A DNA stretch of 64,000 nt from Trifolium pratense (GCF_020283565.1 NC_060059.1:5401501-5465500); one strand, 5' to 3'. Positions 1-12,116 are shown, counted from the stretch's first letter. Made by a program: numbers and translations. Notes: a model not told the origin generated them from the letters alone.

Positions 1-930
1 TGTATAGAGAATTGAAGCTTGCTCTCTTTGTTTACATGTGGTATCCCAAAACTAAGGTAAGAGAGCAGAACATTTAAATGATTTGTTATGCCAAAAGAAT
101 GTAACAAATCTATAATTAATGATTTGTAGATGTCTTATTGATTTGTATGATTTGATTGTATTAAAACTGAGTTCCAACTAGTTAATCTAGTCTAGTGTTC
201 TTATCATTATACTGATGTATGTATATATGTTCTTATCATAATATTTTTCATTACATGGTTATTATTACAATATTTGTATTTGTTACACATGTTTCTTCTT
301 TTATTTGTGTAGAATAGATACTAGATGTAACTATAGAGAATTTAAATGTCCAAATGTGTTGTACTTGAGGAGACAAGAAAGGCTTACCATACATAATGAA
401 AAAGAGTGAAATTGAGTAGTAAAGACCTTTATGTTATATGAAGATGAAAACAGACATCAATACTAGTTGATAAATAACATAATGGTGAGAAGCCATTGAC
501 AGTAATCTCATGCTTTTAGCTTTTTTTTTATCATCAAAATTTTGTGTGTGATGGTCTAATATCATTTGTTTCAATGTCTGGAGTCTCAACTTATGCGTAT
601 TTAATTTGCAGCATAAGCTGACAAGCGGCTAAGCATGCACATGCTTCAGATGTGCAATCAACACTAGATGACGATGCTTGAACACAATGACAGCAGGATG
701 AGGATGTTGGCTTATCATCATTTTGCTATCATGAGAATTGTTTATTGCATATGTACTTGGTATTTGTATCATATTGTGTATGGGATGTAATGATGCTCAC
801 CTATTTCAATTTAGAGCTAAATTGTAATTTTAAACTTTGGTGACAGTGAATGCAATGCATTAGAGGAAACTCTAAGTTTAGTATAATTATATCTAGTATT
901 AAGAATTTGTTAAGTTTACATTCCACATCT
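1..930. other. AT-rich spacer, no gene seen
   Basis: No reading frame of useful length and no recognisable protein family on either strand. The sequence is AT-rich, and degenerate copies of the 200-bp repeat begin just after it. Confidence 0.5.
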
Positions 931-1221
931 ATATTTGTTAAGTTTAAGTAGTTAACCAAATATGTTGTACAACTTCCCAGTTATCTAAAATTGACATTGA
1001 CTCCCCACATCTATATTGTTAATAATTTAAAGGAATCTCATTATTTATTCACGAGTAGCATTGTAAATGAGACATACTTCTGATTGTTTTCAGATAAAAA
1101 AAGTTCAAGGTGAATTCTTTTTTCATGTTTAAAAGATTTTAAGTCAGTTAACCAAATTTGTTGTCCAACTCCCCAATTATCTACACATAATTCCCCACGT
1201 CTGTATTGTTACTAATTTACA

Positions 1222-1712
1222 GAGGCGGCCTGCACAAATGTGCGGCATGTGCGACGGAATCGGGCCTCAACTCAAAATTTTGAGGTCTTATAATATTAGT
1301 TATATATTATTTATACCTACAAAATATCATATGTATATTAATTGATTAATTTTTAGGCCCTAAAGTAATAGTTATATATTGTTAATGTTTATAAAATATC
1401 ATATGAGTATCAATAGGTTAGTTATCTATACTCGTAAATATAGTTCTAGTCCATTTTAATCCTTGCATAAAATTTAATCTTAGATTATGATGTTCCTTTT
1501 TGATGTTATATATAAAGATAATTGTTTTGTATTCTTTGTCCCATTTGATTTAATATTGGTAATTTACATGTTTACATGTTTACAAGAATAAGAGTGATTT
1601 TTTTTGTATTATATACAATTTAGATCGACAATATTTTTTTATAAAAAAACATTTTTTTTATTAAAGGGCCACTTTTATATTTTGCACATAGCCCCCTAAA
1701 ACTCGGAGACGT
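1222..1712. mobile_element. Probable non-autonomous element inserted in the satellite
   Basis: A block starting 'ggcggcctgcacaaatgtg' and ending 'agccccctaaaactcgg' interrupts the satellite copies. It is flanked by near-repeats of host sequence ('actaatttacag' and 'actaatttaaag'), which look like a target-site duplication plus one change. The ends do not form a clear long inverted repeat, so the class is uncertain. Confidence 0.4.
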
Positions 1713-2103
1713 CACTACTAATTTAAAGGAATATTACTATTGCCAATACAGGTATGGAGAGTCATGTTCAGATAACTGGGAAGTTGGAGAACATATTTGG
1801 TTAGTTCTCTTAAAGTTTTTCAAACTTGAAAAAATCATTTACTTTTAACTTTTTTTTAACTTTCTCATTTGCAAACAATTAGACGTGTGTCGCATATACA
1901 ATTTTACTTTTTAATAAATAGTGAGATTCTATGAAATTATTACTAATATAGATGTGGAGAGTCATGCGTTGATAACTAGAGAGTTGGAGAACATATTTGG
2001 TTAATTAATTTAAAATCTTTTAACTTTAACCAAATATATCATCAGCAAACAGAATTGTCCCCCATATACAATGTCAATCATGAACAAATAGTAAAAAATA
2101 GGT

Positions 2104-2903
2104 GAATGATTTTTTCAAATTTGGAAGATTTTAAGCTTCTTAACCAACTTTGTACACCAACTCCCCACTTATCTACACATAACTCCCCTCACCTAGATTT
2201 TGAATAATTTCAAGGAATATCATTATTTGTTCAAGAGTGAAATTGTACACAAGACACATTTCTGATTGTTAGTAGATGATAAAGTTAAAACAAAGTTAAA
2301 TGTGAATGATTTTTTCAAATTTGGAAGATTTTAAACTGCTTAACCAACTTTGTACACCAACTCCCCACTTATCTACACATAACTCCCCTCACCTAGATTT
2401 TGAATAATTTCAAGGAATATCATTATTTGTTCAAGAGTGAAATTGTACACAAGACACATTTCTGATTGTTAGTAGATGATAAAGTTAAAACAAAGTTAAA
2501 TGTGAATGATTTTTTCAAATTTGGAAGATTTTAAACTGCTTAACCAACTTTGTACACCAACTCCCCACTTATCTACACATAACTCCCCTCACCTAGATTT
2601 TGAATAATTTCAAGGAATATCATTATTTGTTCAAGAGTGAAATTGTACACAAGACACATTTCTGATTGTTAGTAGATGATAAAGTTAAAACAAAGTTAAA
2701 TGTGAATGATTTTTTCAAATTTGGAAGATTTTAAACTGCTTAACCAACTTTGTACACCAACTCCCCACTTATCTACACATAACTCCCCTCACCTAGATTG
2801 TAAATAATTTCAAGGAATATCATTATTTGTTCAAGAGTGGAATTGTACACGAGACACATTTCTGATTGTTTGTAGATGATAAGTTAAAACAAAGTTAAAG
2901 GTG
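2104..2903 (+). repeat. 200-bp tandem repeat, four units
   Basis: The anchor 'gaatgattttttcaaattt' recurs at 2104, 2304, 2504 and 2704, an exact 200-bp period. The two central units look identical base for base. The first and last carry a few substitutions, and the array then decays into diverged copies. No open frame runs through the unit. The near-identity of the middle units implies recent expansion or homogenisation. Confidence 0.93.
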
Positions 2904-3750
2904 AATAATATTTTAAGATTGGAAGATTTTAAGCTTGTTAACCAAATTTATTTCCCAACTCCCCAGATATCTATTCACGACTCCTCCACATTTGTATTTG
3001 TAATAATTTCAAGAAATCTCACTATTTGTTCACAAGTGACATTGTATATGGGACTTACACTTCTGACTGTTTTTAAATGATAAAGTTAAAACAATGATAA
3101 AGGTGAATGATTTTTTTTCAAGTTTGGTAGATTTTAAGCCAGTTAACTTAATTGGATCTCCAAATCCCTAGTTATCTACACATGACTCACCACATCTGTA
3201 TTATTAATAATCGAAAGGAATCTCACCGTTTGATCATAAATGTCATTGTATATGAGACACACTTTTAACGGTTTTCTTGTTTGGAAGATTTTAAGGCAAT
3301 TAACCAAATATGTTGCCCAACTCCCCTGTTATCTACACATAACTCCCCACATATGTATTATTAATAATGTAAAGGAATATATTTTAAGTCAATTAACCAA
3401 ATATGTTCCTCAACTCCTCAGTTATATACACATAACTCCACATTTGTACTGCTAATAATTTAAATGAATCTCACTATTTATTCACAAGTGTCATTGGACA
3501 CGAGACACATTTCTGATTGTTTTTTGATAAAAAAAGTTAAAACAAAGTTAAAGGTGGGTGATTTTAAGCTAGTTAACCAAATCTATTGCTCAACTCCCAA
3601 GTTATCTACACATAGTTGGTTAACTGACTTAAAACCTTTTAAACTTAAATAAAACCTTTAACTTTGTTTTCATTTTATCATCCGCAAACAATCAAAAGTG
3701 TCTCATCCGCAACCCTTTAACTTTGTTTTCATTTTATCACCTATAAATGA

Positions 3751-4149
3751 ACGACCGTGAAGTTGGATTATGGTATAAAATGAATCCTTTGCCTTATGTA
3801 ATTTTTGTTCATGTTGCAAGTTGTGATTTTTGCGCGTTTGATATAGCTACCAATTTAGAGATCAGTTTACTGATTGCTTTGTGATATTGAATCAATAACC
3901 GATTATAGCAAAATTTAAAATAAATTGGAGACTAATCCGATCTCTAAATTGAGCTCTTAATAATAACAAAAAATTGCTATAAAAATCTTTTTTTTTAACT
4001 ATTTATCAATTACATAAATAAATAAAAAGTACATTAATGTGCATAGTAAAATTGAGAGATCATTTACATTTCAAATTAAGTGTTTATCGTACAAAATGTG
4101 TAAGAAGTATGGTATGCAAGAACAAATCAAAATAAAACTGGTCTAGAGA
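3751..4149. other. AT-rich spacer, no gene seen
   Basis: No coding or repeat feature that I can support between the end of the satellite copies and the reductase fragment. Confidence 0.45.
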
Positions 4150-4474
4150 AGGACCATCTACATAAAATATTTGTTGAAAAGTCCTCATCACTATAGCCGT
4201 GTGATTTTGCAACTTTGTATAACTCTTTAGCAGCTGCTGCAATCAGAATACGTTGGGAAACAAACTCCGTTAATCCCAGGGCAAGTCTTAGATCCTGTCA
4301 CCATTGATTATGTGAGTAAAAAACTAATTCATATGTTTGAGTATCAAACATGAATATTCATTTACTTGCCTTCTACTGATGCTTTAGGGGAAATGCAGTC
4401 GGGTAATGTGACTGTATCATGGACGAGCCTTTCATCGAGTACATAGGAGCACTAATGGCACCCTATGAAATTAC
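4150..4474 (-). pseudogene. Glyoxylate/succinic semialdehyde reductase (GLYR2-type) C-terminal fragment, two exons
   Basis: Two exon-like pieces on the minus strand encode consecutive parts of the C-terminal domain of plant GLYR/beta-hydroxyacid dehydrogenases, which reduce glyoxylate and succinic semialdehyde with NADPH. The first piece (about 4377-4474, after a good acceptor ending 'ttttgcag') reads APMYSMKGSSMIQS then YPTAFPLKH. The second (about 4150-4294) reads DLRLALGLTEF, then IAAAAKELYKVAKSHG, then SDEDFS. This order and spacing match the end of the plastid-type GLYR2 proteins as I know them. A TAG stop sits just upstream of GAISAPMY, where the family normally has Gln. The N-terminal Rossmann domain and all earlier exons are missing, and the last residues drift off the family pattern. 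It is a dead fragment, not a gene. Family identification rests on recalled motifs. Confidence 0.7.
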
Positions 4475-5224
4475 CTGCAAAATTTCCATTTCGTAAAGGG
4501 CCTGATATAAAAGAATGGTTATCGTAGTACTCGTGACCTATGAAGCACTGACTCATATAATATACATTATCTCAGTTTCTTTAAGTTCCAACTACTCTCT
4601 GTTGTGACTAAAGTCTGAATAAATGTTTTGTGTTGTTATGTAATAATGACCTTTGATTTCCGTAATTTTAATACTAACTAAAAATATATCACCTTTGATT
4701 CTGCATTTGAATTCATATATATTGATAAGCTATACATTGATAAGACTATATAGTTACTTCTTTTCATTAGTTAATGATGAAAATCACAGTGAAGAACGTG
4801 AAAATGATTTTACAAATTTAGTTGTTTTCTCTATACATTACTTTCAATGCAAATCTTACTTTATACATCAAATTGACATTTCATCAAAGAGTAAGAAAAC
4901 AAATGAAGTGATTTTAGATTCAAATATTAAATCTCAAATGCAAAATATTCATGTGAATCTTAGAGTACTGATAACAAACACTAACATACTTTTCACATAC
5001 ACAAAAGACACATGCTACAAAAGAATCACAATGTTAATTATCTTAAAGTTGTGTGTGCATCAGTGCAATACCTTTGGCTCTGTAACTCTCTCTCCATATC
5101 CCAATATTTATCACATGAAACAAAATAAACATTTAAGGTTCCTGCAAAGAAAGAAAGGAGTTAGTAAAATTGGAACTTTACTATGTCTTTAAGCTAGCTT
5201 TCAATATGTGATATATGTGGAGCT

Positions 5225-5535
5225 CACCTGATTGGATGGACAACAAGGGAAACCTGGTGCCGTAGGTCTGACTGTGCAGATACCTTTATTTCCTAGGATT
5301 AAACAATAAAAATAGGAACACTTTAGTAGTTACTACCAATAAAACTAATGATAGTGTCCATAAAGTTTCTCAATGAAACTTTTTCAAACTATTTGCAGTA
5401 TACTGGAAATATGATGTATATGGCCACCAATGGCATATACCTGTAAAACCCCTCTCTGCTTATCCAATTCCTAGCCGGGTTATTCACCTTAGTGCCTTTG
5501 ATAATATTCCATGTAAAGGAAAATAAAGGAAGGTT
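5225..5535 (-). pseudogene. Two exon-like pieces of an unidentified protein
   Basis: On the minus strand one open piece (about 5442-5530) reads KGTKVNNPARNWISREGFYR and ends at a plausible donor 'acag|gtatat'. A second (about 5230-5300) reads GICTVRPTAPGFPCCPSNQ and ends at 'cag|gtgagc'. Both look like exon remnants because they end at donor-like sites and have non-repetitive composition. They lie in the same orientation as the reductase and peroxidase fragments around them. I do not recognise the parent protein, and whether both come from one gene is unknown. Confidence 0.35.
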
Positions 5536-5723
5536 TGCATAGTTCATTGTCCTTTAAACATCAATGAACATAAAAAAGTTACTTCATGGCTTTTGCTTAT
5601 CTTCTATTTGAATATAAAATGCCAAATATAGGCACCTTCTTAACTGCCCACTTTTGTGGTTCCTATATAAGATATCAAAGTCTTCCATAAGAACAATATC
5701 AAAGTAGCCACAATACAATATCA

Positions 5724-6005
<282 letters not shown>

Positions 6006-6088
6006 TTAGAACAAAAAATCAAAATCATAACAAAGTAAGAACTTTTCTGCATAACTCGGAAAGGTTTCATTTGTTGGAAGCAAAACTA

Positions 6089-6387
6089 ATTAACACCCAT
6101 TTAAATTCAGAAAATAAGAAGACTAAATATATGATCTTGGATGTAAAACAAACAAAATTAAAACATCTCATTTCTGCATAATTGAAAGTAAAGAGACCAA
6201 AATCACTAAATTTATCATCTTGGATGCAAAAGACACAAATAAAAACAACTCATTTCCACATATTGAAGAACAATAAAGACCCACTTGAATTCACATTATA
6301 AAAAGATCAACTTTATGATCTAAGAAGCAAAATACACAAAAACAAAAACACTCAATTTCCACATAATTGAAGAACAATAAAAGACCC
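6089..6387. repeat. Degenerate tandem repeat, about three units of 85-110 bp
   Basis: Successive blocks share 'catctcatttctgcataattga', 'caactcatttccacatattga' and 'ctcaatttccacataattga' followed by an agaccc motif, and each is preceded by a 'atgatcttggatg'-like motif. The units differ in length and sequence. No coding function is apparent. Confidence 0.5.
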
Positions 6388-6810
6388 AAATGAACGTGGA
6401 TTTTGAAGCGTGATTGAAGGTGAATTGAGAATGGTTGAAGGAAACGTGAATCGAAACGTGAGTGATGTAGTGAAAACGAATCCAAATTGGAAACATCGAA
6501 TCGTGAACGAATTTGAACCAACACTCATTCCTAAACTACCCGCCGTTGTACACACACCGTCGCCGCAATACACACTAAAACCGCAATACACACTAAAACC
6601 GCCGAAATTTACAACCAGCAAAGGCAGTTGAACGAATGCCGCAATAACCGTCGGCATTGACAAGAGCGGCGGCGGTTCACTTGCTAGTGCCTGCAATTGC
6701 CCGTTGCCATCTCCATAATTTCCATATTCCACAATATGATCAATAGTGTAACCTTCATCCATTCCCTCAAAACCATCCCCTTTCTCCCTAGCATCAGGAC
6801 CTTCATGTGA
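6352..6810 (-). other. Open frame of unknown meaning
   Basis: A minus-strand frame of about 136 codons, open further upstream, contains MDEGYTIDHIVEYGNYGDGN and then a low-complexity stretch with a repeated FSVYCG. The acidic, non-repetitive N-terminal part could be another captured exon, consistent with the fragment cluster next to it. The C-terminal half looks like chance translation of the repeat. No family is recognised, and I would not call it a gene. Confidence 0.2.
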
Positions 6811-8800
6811 CTCGTTAAAAAAGAAACACAGTATTTACCTTAGGAAAAAAAACAGAAATCAACTTAAGTACATGAATCAAAATGTTAAATGTTAATTATC
6901 TTAATGTTGTGTGTGTATTAGTGCAGTAGTTTGGAGGTGAAACAAACAAAAATCAACAGAAATCACAAAAGCCCCAATTTATACCCTAAATCATGCATAT
7001 CAAATAACCATAAGCAAAAGGAAAATTAAAATCAGAATTTTTTGAAGAATAAGGAGAAGAGCAGAATCAAAAGGACCAATGAACTAACCTTGAATCGAAT
7101 GAACGAGTTCAACGTAGTAGACTGATTTAATTTCGTCGAAGAGAGGGGACGATTGTGTTAGGGTTTTGTCCAGAGAGGGAGAAGAAATTTTGTAGAAAGG
7201 GAGAAGCTTCAAGCTGAGATGGAGAAGACGATTTGCAGAGGGTGAGAACCGGTGAGATTTTCGCCGGAGAGGGAGAAGCTCTGTGTGTTTTGGTGGTGTG
7301 AAAGAGAGAAGAAAAAAAAAATTAAAATATAAAAAGGGAAAAGGAAGTCACACGTGAGGTAGAGTATAAAGCCAAAATATAAATGAACAGTTTTCTACTA
7401 TGTTGTATATTTGTTAGAGATTTGGGTCTGGATAGCATTTCTGTTTTTTAAAACCTATCCAAACCTAACAAAACCGCTTACATATGCATATCTCATTTTG
7501 CCTTGTTCAAAAAAAAAAACATGGGCATTTATGTCTTTTCATACTATTTTTTTTTTTTCTTACACACATGGCAGTGGTCTAGTCAGCAAATTCTAGCCAT
7601 ATCAACATTTTTTAGTGACACGTCCAATCGGACTAATATGAAATAAATTTGATATTACAAAGGTAAAAGGAAAGAAGTTTTTTTATGGAGTAAAATTCAA
7701 ATTCGTCCATATTACAAGACCTTGTTATTTATTCCATTTTTTGTTGGAATCGTATCAAGTAGTTGATCAAATCCACAACAATATTTTATTTTAGGGTTTC
7801 AATTTAGTTTTTCTCGTTTTTTTAGTCCTTGAGTCCAAATACATGGAAACATCAAATAACACTTAACATCTCTAATAAAAGTTTTGTAGTATAGCAGGTA
7901 GCTGAGTTTCTTTAGAAATGTTTGGCCAGTTTTATTTCAAATTCTGGCATTTGAATTGGTCACTTAAATAAATATAAGAATAAGAATAACTTTGATAAAT
8001 GTAAATGATAATGACTGCACATATCCGACATTCATTCATGATACAATAATTACATAAAAATGAATCACTGTCATTGACTCGGCAAAGTGATGATTTTGTT
8101 TATGAAGCAACAATTTTGTTACTTGGAGTTTTTCACACAATTTTGAATATCTTATTCTGCATTATTTTCACAAGTTTCTACTATTATGTTCCTTTGATAT
8201 TTATTCATGTAATGAGATATACTACTAGTTTAATTTAATGAAAAAAACTTCAAAGATTCGTGTAATGAGATAGTGTAAGTAGTAGTTACTGTTACATTAT
8301 GTGAAAATTGAAAACGAGGCTTAATTATTAATTGAATTGTGAGTATGACTATAACTATATGTGCAATGACATTCATATATAACATGTTTTCAAAATCAAA
8401 ACAAAGCTCCCTCACCAACCTTCAACTCAAACGGTTGAATTCAAATATAAATAGCTAAATTCCTAGCTACTATGTTTTTATAATTTTTTTGTACATGAAA
8501 AAAACTTATGTGACCAAGTAAACAAACACTATGTGTATCTCCAACAAATATGTTAAGAGTTGAGCACATGATGAGAGCTTTAATTTTGCTTATAGGCAAC
8601 TCTTTCTGTTACTCAGTTTTCAAAGAAGACGTCAATTGATAGGATTTAAGTACATGAGAAGGGTTTAATCTAAAAGACTAATTCAATAGATAGGTGAGCC
8701 TCATTGTTTAATTACTACATTTAACACTTTGATATACTCGATTTCTAACAAAATAGCACACGACTTTGAAAGAGAAAAGAATAATATTGCAATGTCTTGT
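6811..8800. other. Intergenic, possible decayed leader
   Basis: 7080-7320 is purine-rich with 'gggagaagc' motifs and 'ttagggttttg', resembling a transcribed leader, but no start leads into a family I know. A short motif at 6888-6930 ('ttaattatcttaatgttgtg') duplicates one at 5035-5060. 7330-8800 is plain AT-rich spacer downstream of the LRR-extensin gene. Confidence 0.35.
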
Positions 8801-8804
8801 CTCA

Positions 8805-10097
8805 TCAAAGATAGTGGTAGTAAGCTACCGGAGGAGGTGATGGTGGTGGCGGTGGGGGAGGTGGTGGTGGTGGTGGAGGTGGGGGAGGAGGTGGTGGAGG
8901 TGGAGGAGGAGGGGGAGGTGGTGGCGGTGGAGGTGGTGGAGGAGGTGGGGGAGGAGGTGGCGGTGGTGGAGGCGGCGGTGGTGGAGGCGGAGGAGGTGAC
9001 AGAGTTGTAAATGAACAACCAACACCAGTACAATGAACAGGATGTTCATAAAAAACTTGACATTCATAACTAGACCTTTGCAAAGGCCTATAAGGAATAC
9101 AATTCTTCTTATCATCCTTATGATTACCCAACTTAACACAACTTTCAGATTCACCACTAAAGAAATTATAAGAATAAGTAAAATTCTCCAACCTTGGCAA
9201 CCTACATATACTCTCCGGAACCACACCCGAAAATCGATTATGCGCCACATTCAACTCTTCCAAACTCTTCATTTTACCAATAGAGTCAGGCAATTCACCA
9301 ACAAACTCATTAAAACTAACATCAAACACTGTCACCTTATCCAACTTCCCGATTTCGTCGGGTAAACAGCCTTTCATTCCACTATTCGTCATTATAATCT
9401 CGTTAATCGTATCCTTCATATTTACTACGCTCGATGGAATACAACCTTTCATATCATTGTTCGCGAAGACAATGACAGAAGCCGGCATGTTTCCAAAATT
9501 TTCGGGCAAAGAAAATTGGAATTTATTATTGTTAATAAAAAGAGCATCAAGTTTAAGGTCAAAAAGCTTTTCAGGAACATTTCCTTGAAAATTGTTGAAT
9601 CTTATGTCTAAGAATTTTAACGAAGGAATGCAGAGAACCGGTTCCGGAAATGATCCTGAGAATTTATTGTTACTGATATCGAGTTCGTGGAGACGGTGAA
9701 GATAACTGAAACTATTTGGGATGGAACCATAGAAACTGTTTGAGTTTATATGGAAAAGAGCTAAGTCTGTTAAAAGACCAAGTTCTTCTGGTAATGAACC
9801 TGATATTTTTGCATGGTTTATGTCTATACCAGCAACTGTGTAGATGTAGGGATCATCTGGTGATGGTGCACAGTAGATACCTGTGTAGTTGCATACATTT
9901 GGGCCATACCAATTTGAGGTGAAGTTTTTTGGGTCAGAGGTGAATGTTTGTTTCCATGCTTGGAGTGCTGTGTAGGCTTTGATGAGTCTTGGATTTAGTT
10001 GTGGTAGTGATTGGTATGAGGGATTGATGGAGTTGAGAATGGTAAGGAGGAAAATTAAGAATTTTATGGCAAGGCCATAACTATAAGAGGATTCCAT
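8805..10097 (-). CDS. Leucine-rich repeat extensin-like protein (LRX type)
   Basis: Single-exon gene, 430 residues. It has a signal peptide (about residues 1-29, hydrophobic core FLIFLLTIL), a cysteine pair region (NVCNYTGIYC), and about ten plant-type leucine-rich repeats (roughly residues 95-310, e.g. LDISNNKFSGSFPE). A cysteine-rich hinge follows (ESCVKLGN ... YECQVFYEHPVHC), then a C-terminal extensin-like part. LRX proteins are secreted, insolubilise in the wall and link wall state to growth by binding RALF peptides through the LRR. The extensin part here is odd: 52 consecutive prolines (codons at 8841-8996), then SPPPVAYYHYL. There are no SPPPP-Tyr cross-linking repeats, only two Tyr plus one near the very end. 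The ATG at 10097 directly precedes the signal peptide, and a TATA box lies about 80 bp upstream. The family call is firm; LRX versus pollen-type PEX is not settled. Confidence 0.93.
   Translation of the reverse strand: MESSYSYGLAIKFLIFLLTILNSINPSYQSLPQLNPRLIKAYTALQAWKQTFTSDPKNFTSNWYGPNVCNYTGIYCAPSPDDPYIYTVAGIDINHAKISGSLPEELGLLTDLALFHINSNSFYGSIPNSFSYLHRLHELDISNNKFSGSFPEPVLCIPSLKFLDIRFNNFQGNVPEKLFDLKLDALFINNNKFQFSLPENFGNMPASVIVFANNDMKGCIPSSVVNMKDTINEIIMTNSGMKGCLPDEIGKLDKVTVFDVSFNEFVGELPDSIGKMKSLEELNVAHNRFSGVVPESICRLPRLENFTYSYNFFSGESESCVKLGNHKDDKKNCIPYRPLQRSSYECQVFYEHPVHCTGVGCSFTTLSPPPPPPPPPPPPPPPPPPPPPPPPPPPPPPPPPPPPPPPPPPPPPPPPPPPPSPPPVAYYHYL
8841..8996 (-). repeat. Proline-codon tract (156 bp, 52 CCN codons)
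   Basis: On the plus strand this reads as uninterrupted ggN triplets, mostly ggt, gga and ggg with some ggc. On the coding strand each triplet is a proline codon. Codon choice varies, so it is not a pure trinucleotide microsatellite, yet the amino acid is invariant. It is bounded by Ser codons at 8838-8840 and 8997-8999. Confidence 0.9.
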
Positions 10098-10176
10098 TAG
10101 TGATAAATTATCACTAATGAATTGGTTTTAATTTTTGGTTGTTTACTGATTTTGTGTTATGAGAATGTGGATGTGG

Positions 10177-10185
10177 ATTTATATA
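10177..10185 (-). promoter_or_regulatory. TATA box of the LRR-extensin gene
   Basis: Minus strand TATATAAAT, about 80 bp before the ATG at 10097. This is the usual distance for a plant TATA box with a short leader. Not tested for a transcription start. Confidence 0.5.
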
Positions 10186-10400
10186 AGGGTGTGTGTATGT
10201 TGGAGAAGTTTGTGTTTGGTTTGCTGCAAATTGACATTACTATCATTAAATATTAATTGTGTAATTGGTTTGGTTAGACACTTGAATACATACATTACAT
10301 CTAAACAGCTTTCATGATTAGAAAAGTGTGTGTATAATTTGGTTAGACTTTTTGCATTCTTTTTCTGTTTTTTATATTGAAAATATATAGTGTAAATTCT

Positions 10401-10532
10401 TTTTTTAGGTAGTCTAGTGACTAGAAATTTCACCGTTAAGATGAATAAATGAGTGTCCGGGGTTCGAACCCTGACTCCTGTATATAAAATGTGATGTCCT
10501 TACCAACTGAGCTAACCTCACGAGTACATACG
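10401..10532 (-). mobile_element. tRNA-derived SINE with 11-bp target-site duplication
   Basis: On the minus strand it has box A (tagctcagttggtaagg) and box B (gggttcgaacccc) of a tRNA-derived pol III promoter, and ends in a short A-run (seen as t's at 10401). It is flanked by perfect copies of 'gtgtaaattct' at 10390-10400 and 10533-10543. The length (132 bp) fits plant SINEs. It is not a tRNA gene because the acceptor and anticodon stems do not close. Confidence 0.9.
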
Positions 10533-10543
10533 GTGTAAATTCT

Positions 10544-11941
10544 AATGCATGAATATATTCTCAACTAGATTAAATTACCTATTATAGGTTGAAATGTATT
10601 TTACTATTTGGTTTCATAATTTTTTAAGTGTAAATTTACTCTGTTTTCTAATTAATCTGTTTCTTTAATACATTTTTATTTGAGTTTATTTTTTTGTTAC
10701 ATGAGAAATTTGGGTTTTTTTTAAGATTCGGTATTCGGTTCAAGGACCGACTAATCTGAAGGACATCAATTTCATTGTCAACTTGCAGGTGTGTCAATTT
10801 AAAGTCAGTACTTTTTTAATCTGTATGGATTTGTCCGACACAAAAAATGACACTGAGATAATTCGAATCTGAAACCTTAATTTTTATTTTATTTAATGTA
10901 TGGCGGATGGAACAGCCAAAATGGAACACTGCCGGCTTTACAACTTAACACACATGAATTATGATAAACTAGTCCTAAATTATGATATTGATCTTATCAA
11001 CAACAAAAAAATGATATGTAAAAGTCATAAGCAATTCGAAAGGCTAAGCATATTATACACTCAATACCTTACCCAAAAAAAAAAATATTATACACTCAAA
11101 GTAGAATTTAGAATAAAAATAATAGAAATGACAATTTCAAATTGAGACTTTAGTATTTTTAAAAAATAAAAAAGGGATTTAGATATGTATATGAGTACAT
11201 GACATGTGATGATTAAAATAATTTATTACCACTACCTTTTACTAATTAATTATTATCATTCTTACATATATATGAGTTATTTCTATAAAAATATAGTTAT
11301 ATTAATTAATCTTAGAATTGAGTTTCGAGTCTAACTCATCTTTACAAAATCGACTTGTAAGGTGAGCATTGCCTCTAGTATATAAACATTTAGTCAGATC
11401 ATCTCACAACCGATGTGAGATTTCTTAATAATTAATGGATAATTTGTGGATTAATTCAATTCAATTGTGCTGAAATACTCTTCAATCTAGTACGCTCATT
11501 TTTTAATTGCAGTGCATCGTGGTAATGAACTGGCATGCAATGTAAACGATGGCAATGCTGATGTTTAATTGTATTGAAGAAGACTAGAAGAAAATTGGTG
11601 GCTTATATCTCACCAAAAACACGGTTTTTACCATATTTAGCTTATTTATATAGCACACATGTTTATTTCCTTTTGACTATATATTAATATTTGACTTTCA
11701 TGTATACTTTCCATTGCATTGTATTCAGTATTCACATAAGTTTTGATTATATGTTTGATATTCGTATGTACTCAAAAAAAAATTAAGGTTAGTTAAATTT
11801 TATTTTTGATAAGAAGTTTAGCTTAATTCCAATATAGTAAATTTTTTGTTATGAAAACAAAAGTTTGGATCATTAAAAAGGTAAAAAAACTGAGTTTAGA
11901 TCTAAATTTGAGACTAACAACGAATTGTAATATGGTTAATT
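10544..11941. other. Intergenic, dispersed-repeat fragments
   Basis: About 11310-11440 ('aaaatcgacttgtaaggtgag' then 'acaaccgatgtgagattt') has the style of a dispersed legume repeat, but I see no element ends. No gene is supported. Confidence 0.35.
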
Positions 11942-12116
11942 CTTCGGTACACATATTATGTGGATATGTAGCGGTATATTTGTTGATGTGAATGATTCTA
12001 ATTGGTTTACAAATAATATTTATTGATATTTTCTATATTAAATATTATTTATGGGTCAATTACAATCATCCACCTAAGTTGTATCGGTACATATCCACAT
12101 AATATTTGTACCGGAG
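11942..12116. mobile_element. Short inverted-repeat element (MITE-like)
   Basis: The left end (from 11942, ct-tcggtacacatattatg) and the inverted right end (to 12116, ct-ccggtacaaatattatg) match over about 35 bp, with an AT-rich middle. Total about 175 bp. Target duplication not resolved. Confidence 0.65.

Larger units (their letters stand above)
935..3750. repeat. Degenerate copies of a ~200-bp satellite unit, both orientations
   Basis: Diverged copies of one unit recur here; its landmark is 'gttaaccaaa', then 'caactcccca', then 'ttatctacacat'. Direct copies lie at about 940-1220 and 2904-3600. Copies at about 1740-2060 and 3610-3750 read in the opposite direction. The core at 2104-2903 is a clean tandem array (separate entry). 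The direct/inverted arrangement suggests an old foldback or rearranged satellite rather than a simple tandem expansion. Confidence 0.75.

Noticed and set aside
2104..2903. CRISPR-like array
   Set aside because: The whole 200-bp unit repeats with no variable spacers, and the sequence is plant nuclear DNA.
4653..5192. 179-codon open frame
   Set aside because: No domain, low-complexity AT-rich composition, no splice or promoter context; it overlaps the fragment cluster on the opposite strand and looks like chance.
8729..9010. Plus-strand frame rich in Glu and Val
   Set aside because: It is the antisense of the proline tract of the LRR-extensin and follows directly from ggN triplets; no independent coding evidence.
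10405..10525. tRNA gene
   Set aside because: A and B boxes are present but the cloverleaf stems do not close, and there is an 11-bp target duplication with an A-tail: a SINE.
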